NCBI GenBank assembly: GCA_963575745.1
Contig: CAUYUJ010022059.1
Span: forward strand, 1,084,420 to 1,148,419
Origin: Prorocentrum cordatum
Taxonomy: Eukaryota; Sar; Dinophyceae; Prorocentrales; Prorocentraceae
Direction of reading: 5' to 3'
DNA: 64,000 nt
The notes under the pieces are model-generated. The model did no database searches and was not told the origin of the DNA. It saw nothing but the letters and a program-made list of their open reading frames with translations. Of this stretch, positions 21,321 through 31,184 are shown one piece after another; position 1 is the stretch's first letter; each line of letters opens with the position of its first letter. The position numbers and the translations under genes are program-made.

Positions 21321-21345
21321 TCCTGCAGGAAAGCGATAGGAAACC

Positions 21346-21425
21346 GTAGAGAGAGAGAGAGAGGGAGAGACAGAGACTGAAAGAGATAATGAGAGAGAGA
21401 GGGCACAGAGAAAGAAAGTACGAGA
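21346..21425. repeat. GA-rich purine tract
   Basis: GAGAGAG-type sequence interrupting the ATTGGGATCC satellite. Confidence 0.8.
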
Positions 21426-21624
21426 GAAAGAAGATATAGTCTGCAGATATGTGCATTTCCCATGAGACCACGTGTCAATCAAGTGCTATTTCCTGCTGCT
21501 CTGAGAAGTAGGGCACGCCAAGAAATACCACCACCCCCGCACCGAATGCAGAACCAGAACTCAGAGAACAGGATTCCCGCGGGGAGGGGGGCAGCAAGTA
21601 TTATAAGAAATCCTTTGCAATCCT

Positions 21625-22125
21625 GATTGGATCCGATTGGGATCCTGAGAAGTCCGGTTGGGATCTGATTGGAATCCTCTTGGGATCTGCTTGGGATCCT
21701 ATTGGAATGAGGGATCCTGTTGGAATCTGATTTGGATATGATTAGAAGTGTGTTAGCAGTCCTAGTGGAATATGCTTGAAATATGATTGGATTTCTATTG
21801 GAATTCAATTGGAATCCTATTGAAAATCTGGTTGGGATCTCTTTGGAATCCCATGGGGATCTTATTGGTATCCGGTTGGGATCGGATTGGGATCTCATTG
21901 GAATCCGATTGGCATCCTATTGGAATCCGATTGGGACCTGATACGAATCCTACTGAAATCCTATTGAACCCCACATTAGACTCTTATCGGAATCTGATTG
22001 GGATGTCATTTGAATCCTTTTGGGACCCTTCGGAATCCTGATGGAATGCACTTGAAACTCTATTGGGATCCTATTGGAATCCGATTGGGCCCTCTATTGG
22101 AATCCGATTAGAATCCTCAGGAATC
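21625..22125. repeat. degenerate ~10-bp satellite, block 2
   Basis: About 45 diverged copies of TTGGNATCCNA-like words with a spacing of 10-11 bp (one helical turn). No coding sense. Confidence 0.8.
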
Positions 22126-22129
22126 CTAA

Positions 22130-23859
22130 AGAGCACTGGGAGGCTGAGAGGTCGGGGGGCGGGTTATCACTTCCGCTGGACCAGAAGCGATATAGTTTCG
22201 CCGAAAAGGGAGAGGGTCGATAATTGCATCCCGAGGTTACTCAGGATGACAAGCGTCCCCCAGGGAAGGGGTCGGGAGCCGCCGGGGCTGCGCACCGGAA
22301 AATCACAGAGTAGTGGTCCAAGCCCTCTTTGGGAGGCATCCCCGGCACTCAATGAAGCCTGCCTTGCGTGCGAGCATTTGCTGAAGCGAGCATTCGCCAG
22401 TGATCTTCGGGACAGAGTCCTAGGGTCTGCAGGCCGATACCAGCGAAGTCGCGCACCAGGTGGCGTCCAGCGCCGACCAACGAAACCCACGCGGACCTTC
22501 ATAAGTGTCTGTTCGCGCCTTTTTTTGTGGTTCGGTGCTCCTCCTGCCTGTCCACCTCCTCCACTTGGGGCGGACGAAGAAGGATGGGGGTCGCACATCG
22601 CGCGAGGATGGCGGACCAACCACATGCAGCTGTTCTTCCCGGCGCCCCCCGACCCGATCCCATGGGCCTCTTCGCCTCCTCTCCCCGCGCCCGAGGGGGC
22701 GATGGTGCGGGCAGGCAAGCGGGCGGCTGGGCGAGCGGGCAGTGAGGAGGAGGAAAGAAGGAACGGAGGGGAGGACGAGGATGAGGGAGGGCACATGAGA
22801 AGGAAGGAGGGGGATGAGGGAGGGGGGAATAAGGAGGAGGGTAGACAAAGATGAGGAACGGAGCGAAACGTATCTCGCGTGTCAGCTCGACTAGATTACA
22901 CATCAGAAGCAATTTTTGCAACCGCTGCAAGTCCTGAGGCCTGGCACGATGAATTCCCTCCCCGGAGGCCCAATCGCTAGGCTCTTCGGGAAATTCTCGG
23001 AGGCCTGCCTCCAGGAAGAACAGAACGGCAAAACATGGGAAACACTCAGATCTTACCGCAAAGCCGAAAGCTCCGACAGCGATATCTTTTCCGCGGCGTC
23101 GATCCCTGGAGGTCGATCCATTCCCTGGGACCGGCGTCTCATCTGGAGCCGTTCTTTGGCGGCCGTTGGGGCCCATTGGGCTCCCCCCTTCTTCGAGGGA
23201 GTGGGAGGAGGGGGGATTGGAGAGGTAGGGACAGGAAGAGCAATGGGCTCACCCCTTCTTCGAGGGAGCGAGAGGAGGGGGGATTGGAGAGGAAGGGACA
23301 AGAATAGCAACGCCCGCGCACCGTCGGGGGGATTGTTCTCCGTGATGAGCACCCCGCCCCGGGACCACGGGCTGCTGCCCAGCGAGTCGAGGACGTCCTT
23401 GCTCCGCGACCGCGTCATCGCGGAACAGAACCTCGGGCCGCGCTCCCCCCACCCCCGAGAAATCCGATTGATTGGTTTTGCAAGCCCTCATATTGGCCTT
23501 TTCAATATTCTTTACACTGGGCGTTTTCGCCGGGTTTTGGGCCCAAGGACCATCGCAGATCGACCGGCTCGAGCAATGCAGTAGAAAAATACGGTCTAGG
23601 GCTCTAGGGCGTGATGTTCTGCGATGTTGCATCTTTCCGCAACTCGTATCTCAAGGAGTCTGGCCGTTCATTTCTCAGCCTCCACGTCCCGATTCTGGGT
23701 GCCGGACATCAGACACTGGCCAAGGATAGCAAGCTCTCCCCGAAGGAAAGGGTCGGGACTTCTGGGGCCCGCGGGCTGGTCGGATGTCTGGCTCCCTCTT
23801 CCTCTTTTCCCTCCTCCATCCTCCCTCTTCCTGCGTGCTCCCCCTCAATTATCTTCCGC
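22130..23859. other. gap: unique sequence with one 60-bp duplication
   Basis: No gene recognised on either strand. A ~60-bp tandem duplication (about 23,187-23,247 and 23,248-23,307) carries CCCCTTCTTCGAGGGAG and GGAGGGGGGATTGGAGAGG. A purine-rich stretch lies at 22,740-22,850. Confidence 0.5.
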
Positions 23860-24110
23860 CTTCTCCTCCTCCTCCTCCTCCTCCTCCTCCTCCTCCTGTT
23901 CCTCCTCCTACTCCCAATCACCATCATCATCATCGACATCATCATCAGCATGATCATCATCAAAATCTGCGTCGGCATCATCACCAGCATCACAATCATC
24001 AACAACAACATCATCACCACCATCACCATCCGCATTCTCACCATCGCGTCATCCTCATCATCAGCATCATCACCCTCGTCCTCATCATCGTCCCCATCAC
24101 CATATCCATC
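23860..24110. repeat. TCC then CAT microsatellites (left flank of copia)
   Basis: (TCC)n at about 23,866-23,900, then CAT/CATCAT repeats to 24,110. The copia element is inserted at the right edge; matching CAT repeats resume beyond its other LTR. Confidence 0.9.
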
Positions 24111-24379
24111 TCTGAAAGCGTATGGTAGATGCTGATGATACACCTGTTTATCTCATCCACGGCCCCGCGCGGGCCACGAGCTATGTGCGGGGGCGCCAGG
24201 CGCCCAGTACAGCAAGCTCTAAAGGCCGGCCTTGCGGGCCGAGACGGGCAGCGGGCAGCGAGCGAGGGGGCAGAGGCAGGTGCACTCAGAGGGGGAAGTA
24301 GACGAGGTACTGGTAAGAGAGGGTCAGGGCTAGGCGGGCTCCAGAGGGGTCCTCGGGTACACCTCCAGGGAATCTCAGA
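24111..24379 (-). repeat. copia 3' LTR
   Basis: 269 bp, TCTGA...TCAGA ends, matching 32,477-32,745 with about 9 substitutions and no indel. It contains short GC palindromes (CCCCGCGCGGG and GGCGCCAGGCGCC). A purine-rich PPT-like stretch (AAGAAAATAATGAG on the element strand, about 24,380-24,395) abuts it. Confidence 0.9.
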
Positions 24380-24410
24380 CTCATTATTTTCTTGTGTAGC
24401 TCTGACCATC

Positions 24411-27400
24411 TCAGTCATCCTGCAAGTCTTCTTCTCGAACTCCTACGGCCGAACGTTCACGTCGTAGTCGACCAGCTTCAGCTCGATCGGGTTTAGCAAC
24501 TGACTTCCGTGCGGCCCTCTGTGATCTCTTCTTCTCCTTTATCTTCGCTGCAGCCTGATCCTGCTGGATCGTAATCTGATTCGTCCTCAAGTAATGTCGG
24601 AAATAGTCCAGATCAACTCCCTCTTTCGTGAGAATATCCGCCAGATTCTGTAGTCCATCCACCCAACGTAGTGTCGTGTTTGGTTGCCTCAAAGCCTCCT
24701 TCAATAACGCTCCTTCTATTGCCATCCGCTTGTCTCGGCTAAGGCCTGATCCTTCTTTCGTCAAGTAATCATGCACCGACTTGGCATCAGTCAAGAAAAC
24801 TCTGCTTCTTCTCGCCACGATCTTCTGCCAATCCTTCAAATCGATCTTCAGATTGAACACCTCCTCATGTAAAACATACAGCCATTCGCCAGCCTCCAGT
24901 GAATCTGCAAGATGTGAGGCTTCAGCTGCAAGTGTGCTCCGGCAAACTCTCTGCGTCGACTTAGAACTGTAATCCATCATAGCTGCGGTCACCAGCTTCC
25001 CCGACAACACGTCGTGGTCCACTATGAAGAGAAAATGACCACCGATGCTCTTGCATCTCGCGATCTCGTCACTCTCGGGGTTGCCGTTCGCGTGTCCTGA
25101 ATCACATTCAATCAAGACCGTAGCTCGACTGAGGTCGATACCCTTCGGAAACTTCTGCATGTAGTCGGCGCCTCTCTTGCCGCCGTTGATGGCCCTGTTG
25201 ACCTTCGCCAGGTCGGCGATGAACGGCGCTACCACGGTTCGTTGAGCTTGTCCCGCTTGGAAGGCTAGATCTGCTCGAAGCTGCCTCGACAACCAAGATA
25301 TCTCTCCCGTAGCCCTCCGTAGCCGTGTCACTTCGTCGTCGGTCAGCGGGCTCGTCAGCTCCTTCTTCCGTTCTCGAGGGATCGGAACCGTCTTCATGTT
25401 CAGCGAGTAGCCCTTCATCGTTACTCCAACATCGCCGTTCAGTAAACGTTGTATCTCACGTCCTCTGAAAACGCAATCCTCTTTGAGCCAATTCGAGAAA
25501 TTCAGCTTCTGTCTCGTGCATCTGAAGGCCGTATCTTCGTATTTCTTTAAAACTCCTGCCAACAAATCATCCACGTGAGTGCATAGAATACCAATCAGAG
25601 CGCCTGCTCTGTCGCGTAGGTAAAACAAAGCTGGTTCCAAAACAGACTGAGCCCATCCATCCTTCTCCAATACTTCGCAGAAAGCCAACCAAAATAAACG
25701 AGCAGCCTCAGCAAACCCATATATCGCCTTCTTGGCCTTCAACAGTTGTCTCGGATGCAGTCCCTTTAAACCTCCACGCGGCTGGCTGATGTAGATCTCG
25801 CGTCCTATACCTCGACCTGAGAAATAGGCGTTCTTGATGTCTCCGCAGCTCATCACCATAACCATACTGACGATCACGAGCAGCACCATTGCCTCCGCCA
25901 ACTTCGATGCTGCTGGCGCATCTCTCCGATACTCGCCGAGGCTCTTGTCCTTGAAGCCCTGGACCACCATCCTCGACTTCGCCTCGAACTCGGCGTCCAG
26001 AACGCCCTCACTCTTGTTGGTTCTCACCCACTTGGCCGGTATGATCAGGTCGCGCTTGGTCTCCCAGATCTGCCCACTTTCGCCGAGGCTCAGCGTGTCG
26101 CAGGCATCCAGATCTTGCCAGGCATTCCACTCCTTCTCATCCGAACCTCCAGGTCCGATAAATAGCTGTCGCTTTGCCTCGTCGAGCTCCTTCAAGTGTA
26201 ACTCTTTTCTCCCCTTCTTCGCCACTGTCGAGCCAGCCTCATAGGAGTACTCGAACTCGTTACGCTCGACGCCAAAAACGAAAACCTCCTTGCTGACCTC
26301 GTGCTCGGCGTAGAAGGACTGGTTGACGTCATATGCCAGGTAGGCCTCGTCGATCATAGAGTCCATATCCTTGTAGACCTGAAAGGCGTCGTCCGTCTTG
26401 ATCGACTCGGGGACGTCATCCAGCAACTTCTGTCTCTTCGCCTCCCGCTCTGCAGCTTCCTCCGCTGGCCGACTCTCCTTATCTCTACTGGCAGATCCTT
26501 CCGCCGGGCGAGGCGGGAACGATGCTGCAGGAGTATGGAAATCATCAAGATCAGGATCCCACTCGTCGCCCATCGGTACTTGGTTGGATCGTACAGCCTC
26601 GTTGACAAAGTCCTTCACCGCGTCCTCCATCGGGTCCTCCGCTTGTGTCGCTCCTCGTGGCTCGACTGGCGGCGGTGGCCCCTGCTGCATCATCGGGGGT
26701 TCCTCCTGGTAGGGGTCCTCCGTTACCTCCTCCGTGGGCGGCTCCTCTTCTTGGACCAGTGGCTCGGCAGGTGCTTCACGCTCTGCCGGCTGCGGCACCT
26801 CTGGGGGCGGTGCCTCTGGCGGTGGCTGAGCCGCCGCTGGTTCTGGTCGAACTGGTCCTCCATCTTCCCGAAACTCTGGGGGAAAAGGCCGTCGTCGTAG
26901 ATCGATAAATCCACTGCCTCCAGCCGTCCCGGTGGTGTCTATCAAGTCTGCCTCCTGCGCCGTCACCAGCCAGGCTCGGACCTCCTCGTCGGACGCCCTG
27001 GCAAGGTGCTCAGGAGCGCAGGCGATCGTGATCCCGCGGTGCACGATCCAGATCGTGTGCTTGCCCTCGTGACCTATCACGCGTGCGACTCCTCTCCAGT
27101 TGATAACGCTCTCGTGCCGCTTGCCCTGCTCCTTCTGGTCGTAGTAGAAAACCCAGTCGCCCACGTTGAAAGGTCCGCGTTCTGGCCGAACTTGTCGAAG
27201 CTCAGCCCTCTTGATCGCGTCCTCGTTCGCGATCTTCGCGTGGGCCTCCCGCGCCGCCTGTCGCAGCGCGCACTTCCTGGCAAACTTCGATGTCGGGGTA
27301 GCCGATGCCGCAATGGCACCGATCCTCTCAACCTCACCGTCGTCCATGAGGTCCGCCGGCAGGCGAATATCTCTTCCCAGCACCCGCTGCGCCGGTGAGA

Positions 27401-30400
27401 ATCCAGACCTCCTGCTCAGCGAGTTCTTCGCCTGGTTGATCTCCATCGCGGCCTTCAGGACGTCCTCGCGTCCAGCGACCTGCTTCGCCCAGACGACTCT
27501 CCTCCACATGGCTTGCCAGAGATCTCCATGACGCTCGACCTTGGCGATATGCCATGCTGCCGCCTTGGCGGCCGAATCGAATCTGCACCCACGACTCGAC
27601 ATATGCTCAGAAAAACTACCCAGGAAGCCCTTGGCCCTGTCGACGATGACTCCAACCTCAGGCTCACCAGCCCAAGATGCCCAGCACAACTCGTAAGTCT
27701 CCAGCACCGTGGTCGAGCCCGTCATCTTGTGAACTTCGCCGAGTAAAGCAACCACCTGAAACGAGCATCCCAAGCACACGATATTCAGAAACTGCCACTC
27801 TGCTTGGTCTGCGCCCTTCTCGGCGAAGGTGTCGAAGCCCACGACAACGTTGAACTCGTCGACGCTCGGCAACTTGCTCGGCTTTGCCAGCAGCGGTCGC
27901 CTCGTGCGTTCACAGTGCTCGCAGGAGAAAAGCCTGCACGCCTTGATCGCGGCCTCCGAGGCTCTCGAAATCCTCAAGGCCCTTAGCATCTCGATCTTCG
28001 GCGCGTGACCCAGGTTCTCGTGCAAGCGTCGGATCGCCACCTTCAGGTCCCGTGGTAGCTGATCCCATCGTTGCTTCCTCATAGTCTCCTTATCTTGCTC
28101 GCCGTCCTCTGCCTCGCCGATCTGCGCGCCGTACACCATGATGAGTAGGTCGGCCCCGGCGATCTTCATCACCCGCTGCTGCGGTGACAAGTTGGTCCAA
28201 TCCTCCCAGCCGAGCTCGGACCACACGCCACGCTCGGACCGAGCGTAGGCAGTGCGCAGAGGTGCCTGAGAAGCATGCAAGTGAGGCACCGCTGCGAGCA
28301 GAGAACGTGGATTCCGTCGCACCATAATCAGCTTCACGCTGGCGGACGCCTCCCCAAGCTTGGCAATCTCGGCGGCCCTCTTGTCCACCGAAGGCCACAG
28401 CAAGGTGAGGGGCGTGAGGAAGCCGACGAAACTACCGAAAATCTCCATCACCTTGTCGACTTTCTCCTTGGCCATGCTGAGCCAGCCGCCCTTGCGTGCA
28501 ACTCTCCGTCTGAGTCCGCCTGTCCCTCCGAGTAGCTTTGCTCCTCGTCGAGCCTTCTTGGAAGGCGGCTCGGTGACCACCCCGTCGTCCACAGGAAAGC
28601 TCGACTCCATGTGCCCGTTGGCGAGTGCGGCGGCGCTGTCGATCTCCATCTGCTGCTTCACTCCTTCGCAGATCGCCGTCGCCATCCTCGGAGGGTAGGC
28701 CGCTGCCTGAGCTGCTCTCTTCCCGGCGGAGTTGTTGCCCTCCACCATCTCGTGAGCAGTCTTGCACTTACAGGGGATAGCCAGCTTGTTGAGAACGCAC
28801 TGGCTGTTCGTGAGGTAGCCGGTCAGCTTCTGGATGGGCTTGCCGCTGTCGATGTCCTTCTTGCCGAAACCACACTGAGCTCCGCAGGCGAACCAGACAT
28901 TCGGCAGCCCGTAGATATCGGCCAAGATGTTCTTGTACTTCCAGGAAGCTGCTGACCATGGCTGTTCTGCTAGAAAATATCGTTGCCTTTCGTAACGGTG
29001 TAAGCAGATGCGCTTCACCAACTTGAACACTCGAACTCCGTAAGTCCTTCGCAGAGTCTCCCAATCCACCGTCGGGCTCATGTTCGTCATAACTGACCAT
29101 ATGCGGCAGTCGAAGGCGGTGATCGTGAGGTACGGGTCGTGCTCGTCGAGGATCTCGAAGAGCAAGTCCTCGCCTTCCTTGGTCATCAGGTCGTAGTCGT
29201 CTAACTTATCCAACGGTTGCGAGTTCGTCCAACCAAAAACTCCTGATGCCACTCGGGTAACGATAAAGCTGCCGCCCCAGGGCTCGAATATCATCGTCTT
29301 CTTGAACCCTGATGTGGCCATCCTCTCTGCGAGCGTGTACTCCTTCTTGAGCGTAGCCCAAGTCCGCTTCTCCTCAGCCGCTATCCTTGAAGCTGTAGTT
29401 GACAACTCCTGTGCTCTTCGATTGGTGAGCTCGCCTCTCGTATCTGACTTGCGCACACCTCTCGCTGTCAGGGGTATCTCCAACTTCTGGCCAGTCTCTT
29501 CGTTCGAGCTCGCGTCCTGGCGACGGATTGCATCTATCTTGACAGTGTCGCAAGTCTCCTCATCGTCGCAATCGTCATTCTCCAGATAGGCATAGCCACC
29601 CCTGACCACGTTCATGCACGTCGCAAGGTGCACGATCGCGTCGCCCCGGGATGACTTGAGCTCCATGCGCTGAAGTACCGAATCCTGGTCATCTCCAAAC
29701 TGCGATACATCGATACCCAGGTGTGTCGTATTCTTCATCTTGATCAGAGGCACTGTGATTCCCAATGCCGAAAGCTCCAATTTCTTTGACTTCGTGTGAA
29801 TGTGGCCGTCTAGCATGTCCAGGGCAGGTATGGAGATCAACAGTGGAGTCGTCCCTGTCGGGATCTCGGTCGAATGCGCCTCTCCTCTGAATCCTCCAAT
29901 GCCAATCGGGATCACGTAGACGTCACCCTGCTGCTTGGAGCCGTTCGCGAAGGTGAACTTCCGCTGGATGTCCGTCTTCCTGCAGGTAAGGTCGGGGGGT
30001 AAGTGCTTCTCAAACCTCTCCCTCCAGCTCTTGCTGTGCATACAAATGGTACAGGCGGTGTCCACGAGGGCCACCACGTCGTAATTAATTGTGCTGCAGT
30101 CAGTGCGCCCCACGGCGAAGGCGAACTGTGAGTGTCCCAGCCTGCTACCGCTAACCTGGCCCCCGGCATTGAACGGGGCGAGGCTCTGCGGGTCGAGCTG
30201 CGCGGCGGCGAGCTCGTCGGGCGATGCCAAAATGGCTGCCCACGTCCTTGACCGAATAAGAGGCTCCTCAAGACGGCTTATGCGTCCTTGACTGAGGGAC
30301 GTCGAGCCCCCTTCCACGGTCTTGCCCTTGCTTAGCGTCGAAACGAACGGCCCGAAGGACCGCCGTCGCGTAGCATCTGCTGACCAGTCGTCCAGTTGAT

Positions 30401-31184
30401 CGTGCCCTTGCACCGCATGATGGTGTTGAAGTTCAGGCATCCGTAGAACTTGTTGCCGTCCAGGTTGTTGCTCTTCACTTGCATGCCCTGGCGGCGGCAC
30501 TTCGGACAGGTCAGCTGCTCGATGAACGTGTTGTCGTCGTTCACAAACTCCCAGGATGTGGACGCTCTTGATGACGTAGCTGCTGCCTTTGGCCTTGCGC
30601 CCAGTGACTTGGCGCCAATCTCCGTCTGCTGCTTCAAGATGTTCGGCTTGGTCAGCGGGACCTCTGCGACCTTCTCCAGACCATGGCGCTGCTTCGCCTG
30701 CTGGTAGGCCTTCATCTCGGCGTAGAGCGGGCAAAGCTTGTCTCCTCCATGATGTCCGTACTTGCCGCAGTCCGCGCACTTGATGTTCTCGCCCGGTGCT
30801 CTCGTCGAAGTCCCGTCCGAGAACGCTGCTGCGGTCCTCGAAACACTGCGCCCCTTCTTGACCTGCGCCTTGCCCGAGTAGTGTCCCTCGAGCCTCTCGA
30901 TCAGGATCACCTTCTTGCCGTTGGTCTGGAGCCCGAGCTCGCTGAGGTGACTCTTGAGCTCGTACTGCTTCCAGGCCCTGAAATCTGGCGTGGTCGGGAT
31001 GTCCTTCGGTGCTGCCGACGGCCTTGGGGCCGCCTCTCCTCTGCTTGCCGCTCCTGCCGACTTCTTCCTGTCCTTGTCGTAGTCCCTGCTGTGGTGGCTG
31101 TCGTCCTCGCGCTCGTTGTCCATCTCCTCCTCCGAGTCCGTGTAGAACGAGTCCTGCCCCTCGACCGTCCCGTCGGGGTCGCAC
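24411..31184 (-). CDS. copia Pol polyprotein (PR-IN-RT-RH)
   Basis: The frame is open from 31,184 but recognisable Pol starts near 30,330, where Gag ends one frame away (-1). Protease: VVALVDTACT (near 30,060), Asp-Thr-Ala. Integrase: zinc-binding HENLGH...CEHC (about 28,020-27,890), then catalytic Asp in VVVGFDTF, Asp in VGVIVDRAKGF and Glu in HIAKVERHG (about 27,840-27,530), and a C-terminal GPFNVGDWVFYYD block. RT: CGDIKNAYFSG (about 25,830) and the His-Val-Asp-Asp motif (about 25,570). RNase H: IECDSGHANG, TLAAEASHLADSLEAGEW, FLTDAKSVHDYL and RWVDGLQNLADILTK carry the acidic residues (about 25,100-24,640). A Pro/Glu-rich linker joins IN to RT, and a basic tail ends the protein. No stop interrupts it. 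It makes cDNA and integrates it. Confidence 0.9.
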   Translation of the reverse strand: MRPRRDGRGAGLVLHGLGGGDGQRARGRQPPQQGLRQGQEEVGRSGKQRRGGPKAVGSTEGHPDHARFQGLEAVRAQESPQRARAPDQRQEGDPDREARGTLLGQGAGQEGAQCFEDRSSVLGRDFDESTGREHQVRGLRQVRTSWRRQALPALRRDEGLPAGEAAPWSGEGRRGPADQAEHLEAADGDWRQVTGRKAKGSSYVIKSVHILGVCERRQHVHRAADLSEVPPPGHASEEQQPGRQQVLRMPELQHHHAVQGHDQLDDWSADATRRRSFGPFVSTLSKGKTVEGGSTSLSQGRISRLEEPLIRSRTWAAILASPDELAAAQLDPQSLAPFNAGGQVSGSRLGHSQFAFAVGRTDCSTINYDVVALVDTACTICMHSKSWRERFEKHLPPDLTCRKTDIQRKFTFANGSKQQGDVYVIPIGIGGFRGEAHSTEIPTGTTPLLISIPALDMLDGHIHTKSKKLELSALGITVPLIKMKNTTHLGIDVSQFGDDQDSVLQRMELKSSRGDAIVHLATCMNVVRGGYAYLENDDCDDEETCDTVKIDAIRRQDASSNEETGQKLEIPLTARGVRKSDTRGELTNRRAQELSTTASRIAAEEKRTWATLKKEYTLAERMATSGFKKTMIFEPWGGSFIVTRVASGVFGWTNSQPLDKLDDYDLMTKEGEDLLFEILDEHDPYLTITAFDCRIWSVMTNMSPTVDWETLRRTYGVRVFKLVKRICLHRYERQRYFLAEQPWSAASWKYKNILADIYGLPNVWFACGAQCGFGKKDIDSGKPIQKLTGYLTNSQCVLNKLAIPCKCKTAHEMVEGNNSAGKRAAQAAAYPPRMATAICEGVKQQMEIDSAAALANGHMESSFPVDDGVVTEPPSKKARRGAKLLGGTGGLRRRVARKGGWLSMAKEKVDKVMEIFGSFVGFLTPLTLLWPSVDKRAAEIAKLGEASASVKLIMVRRNPRSLLAAVPHLHASQAPLRTAYARSERGVWSELGWEDWTNLSPQQRVMKIAGADLLIMVYGAQIGEAEDGEQDKETMRKQRWDQLPRDLKVAIRRLHENLGHAPKIEMLRALRISRASEAAIKACRLFSCEHCERTRRPLLAKPSKLPSVDEFNVVVGFDTFAEKGADQAEWQFLNIVCLGCSFQVVALLGEVHKMTGSTTVLETYELCWASWAGEPEVGVIVDRAKGFLGSFSEHMSSRGCRFDSAAKAAAWHIAKVERHGDLWQAMWRRVVWAKQVAGREDVLKAAMEINQAKNSLSRRSGFSPAQRVLGRDIRLPADLMDDGEVERIGAIAASATPTSKFARKCALRQAAREAHAKIANEDAIKRAELRQVRPERGPFNVGDWVFYYDQKEQGKRHESVINWRGVARVIGHEGKHTIWIVHRGITIACAPEHLARASDEEVRAWLVTAQEADLIDTTGTAGGSGFIDLRRRPFPPEFREDGGPVRPEPAAAQPPPEAPPPEVPQPAEREAPAEPLVQEEEPPTEEVTEDPYQEEPPMMQQGPPPPVEPRGATQAEDPMEDAVKDFVNEAVRSNQVPMGDEWDPDLDDFHTPAASFPPRPAEGSASRDKESRPAEEAAEREAKRQKLLDDVPESIKTDDAFQVYKDMDSMIDEAYLAYDVNQSFYAEHEVSKEVFVFGVERNEFEYSYEAGSTVAKKGRKELHLKELDEAKRQLFIGPGGSDEKEWNAWQDLDACDTLSLGESGQIWETKRDLIIPAKWVRTNKSEGVLDAEFEAKSRMVVQGFKDKSLGEYRRDAPAASKLAEAMVLLVIVSMVMVMSCGDIKNAYFSGRGIGREIYISQPRGGLKGLHPRQLLKAKKAIYGFAEAARLFWLAFCEVLEKDGWAQSVLEPALFYLRDRAGALIGILCTHVDDLLAGVLKKYEDTAFRCTRQKLNFSNWLKEDCVFRGREIQRLLNGDVGVTMKGYSLNMKTVPIPRERKKELTSPLTDDEVTRLRRATGEISWLSRQLRADLAFQAGQAQRTVVAPFIADLAKVNRAINGGKRGADYMQKFPKGIDLSRATVLIECDSGHANGNPESDEIARCKSIGGHFLFIVDHDVLSGKLVTAAMMDYSSKSTQRVCRSTLAAEASHLADSLEAGEWLYVLHEEVFNLKIDLKDWQKIVARRSRVFLTDAKSVHDYLTKEGSGLSRDKRMAIEGALLKEALRQPNTTLRWVDGLQNLADILTKEGVDLDYFRHYLRTNQITIQQDQAAAKIKEKKRSQRAARKSVAKPDRAEAGRLRRERSAVGVREEDLQDD

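Noticed and set aside
22167-23632. Minus and plus frames of 120-260 codons
   Set aside because: No domain pattern, overlapping on both strands in GC-rich sequence.
23700-24140. His/Ile/Asp-rich frames in the CAT repeat, as also near 32,750-33,030
   Set aside because: Trinucleotide microsatellite translation only.
24113-24377. LTR borders at TG...CA
   Set aside because: With those borders no target-site duplication is seen; shifting to TCTGA...TCAGA gives CCATC on both sides.
28261-28300. CCTGAGAAGCAT...GAGGCACCGCTG in copia Pol as a 19-mer copy
   Set aside because: The two halves are separated and the Pol frame reads conserved-looking sequence; probably chance.
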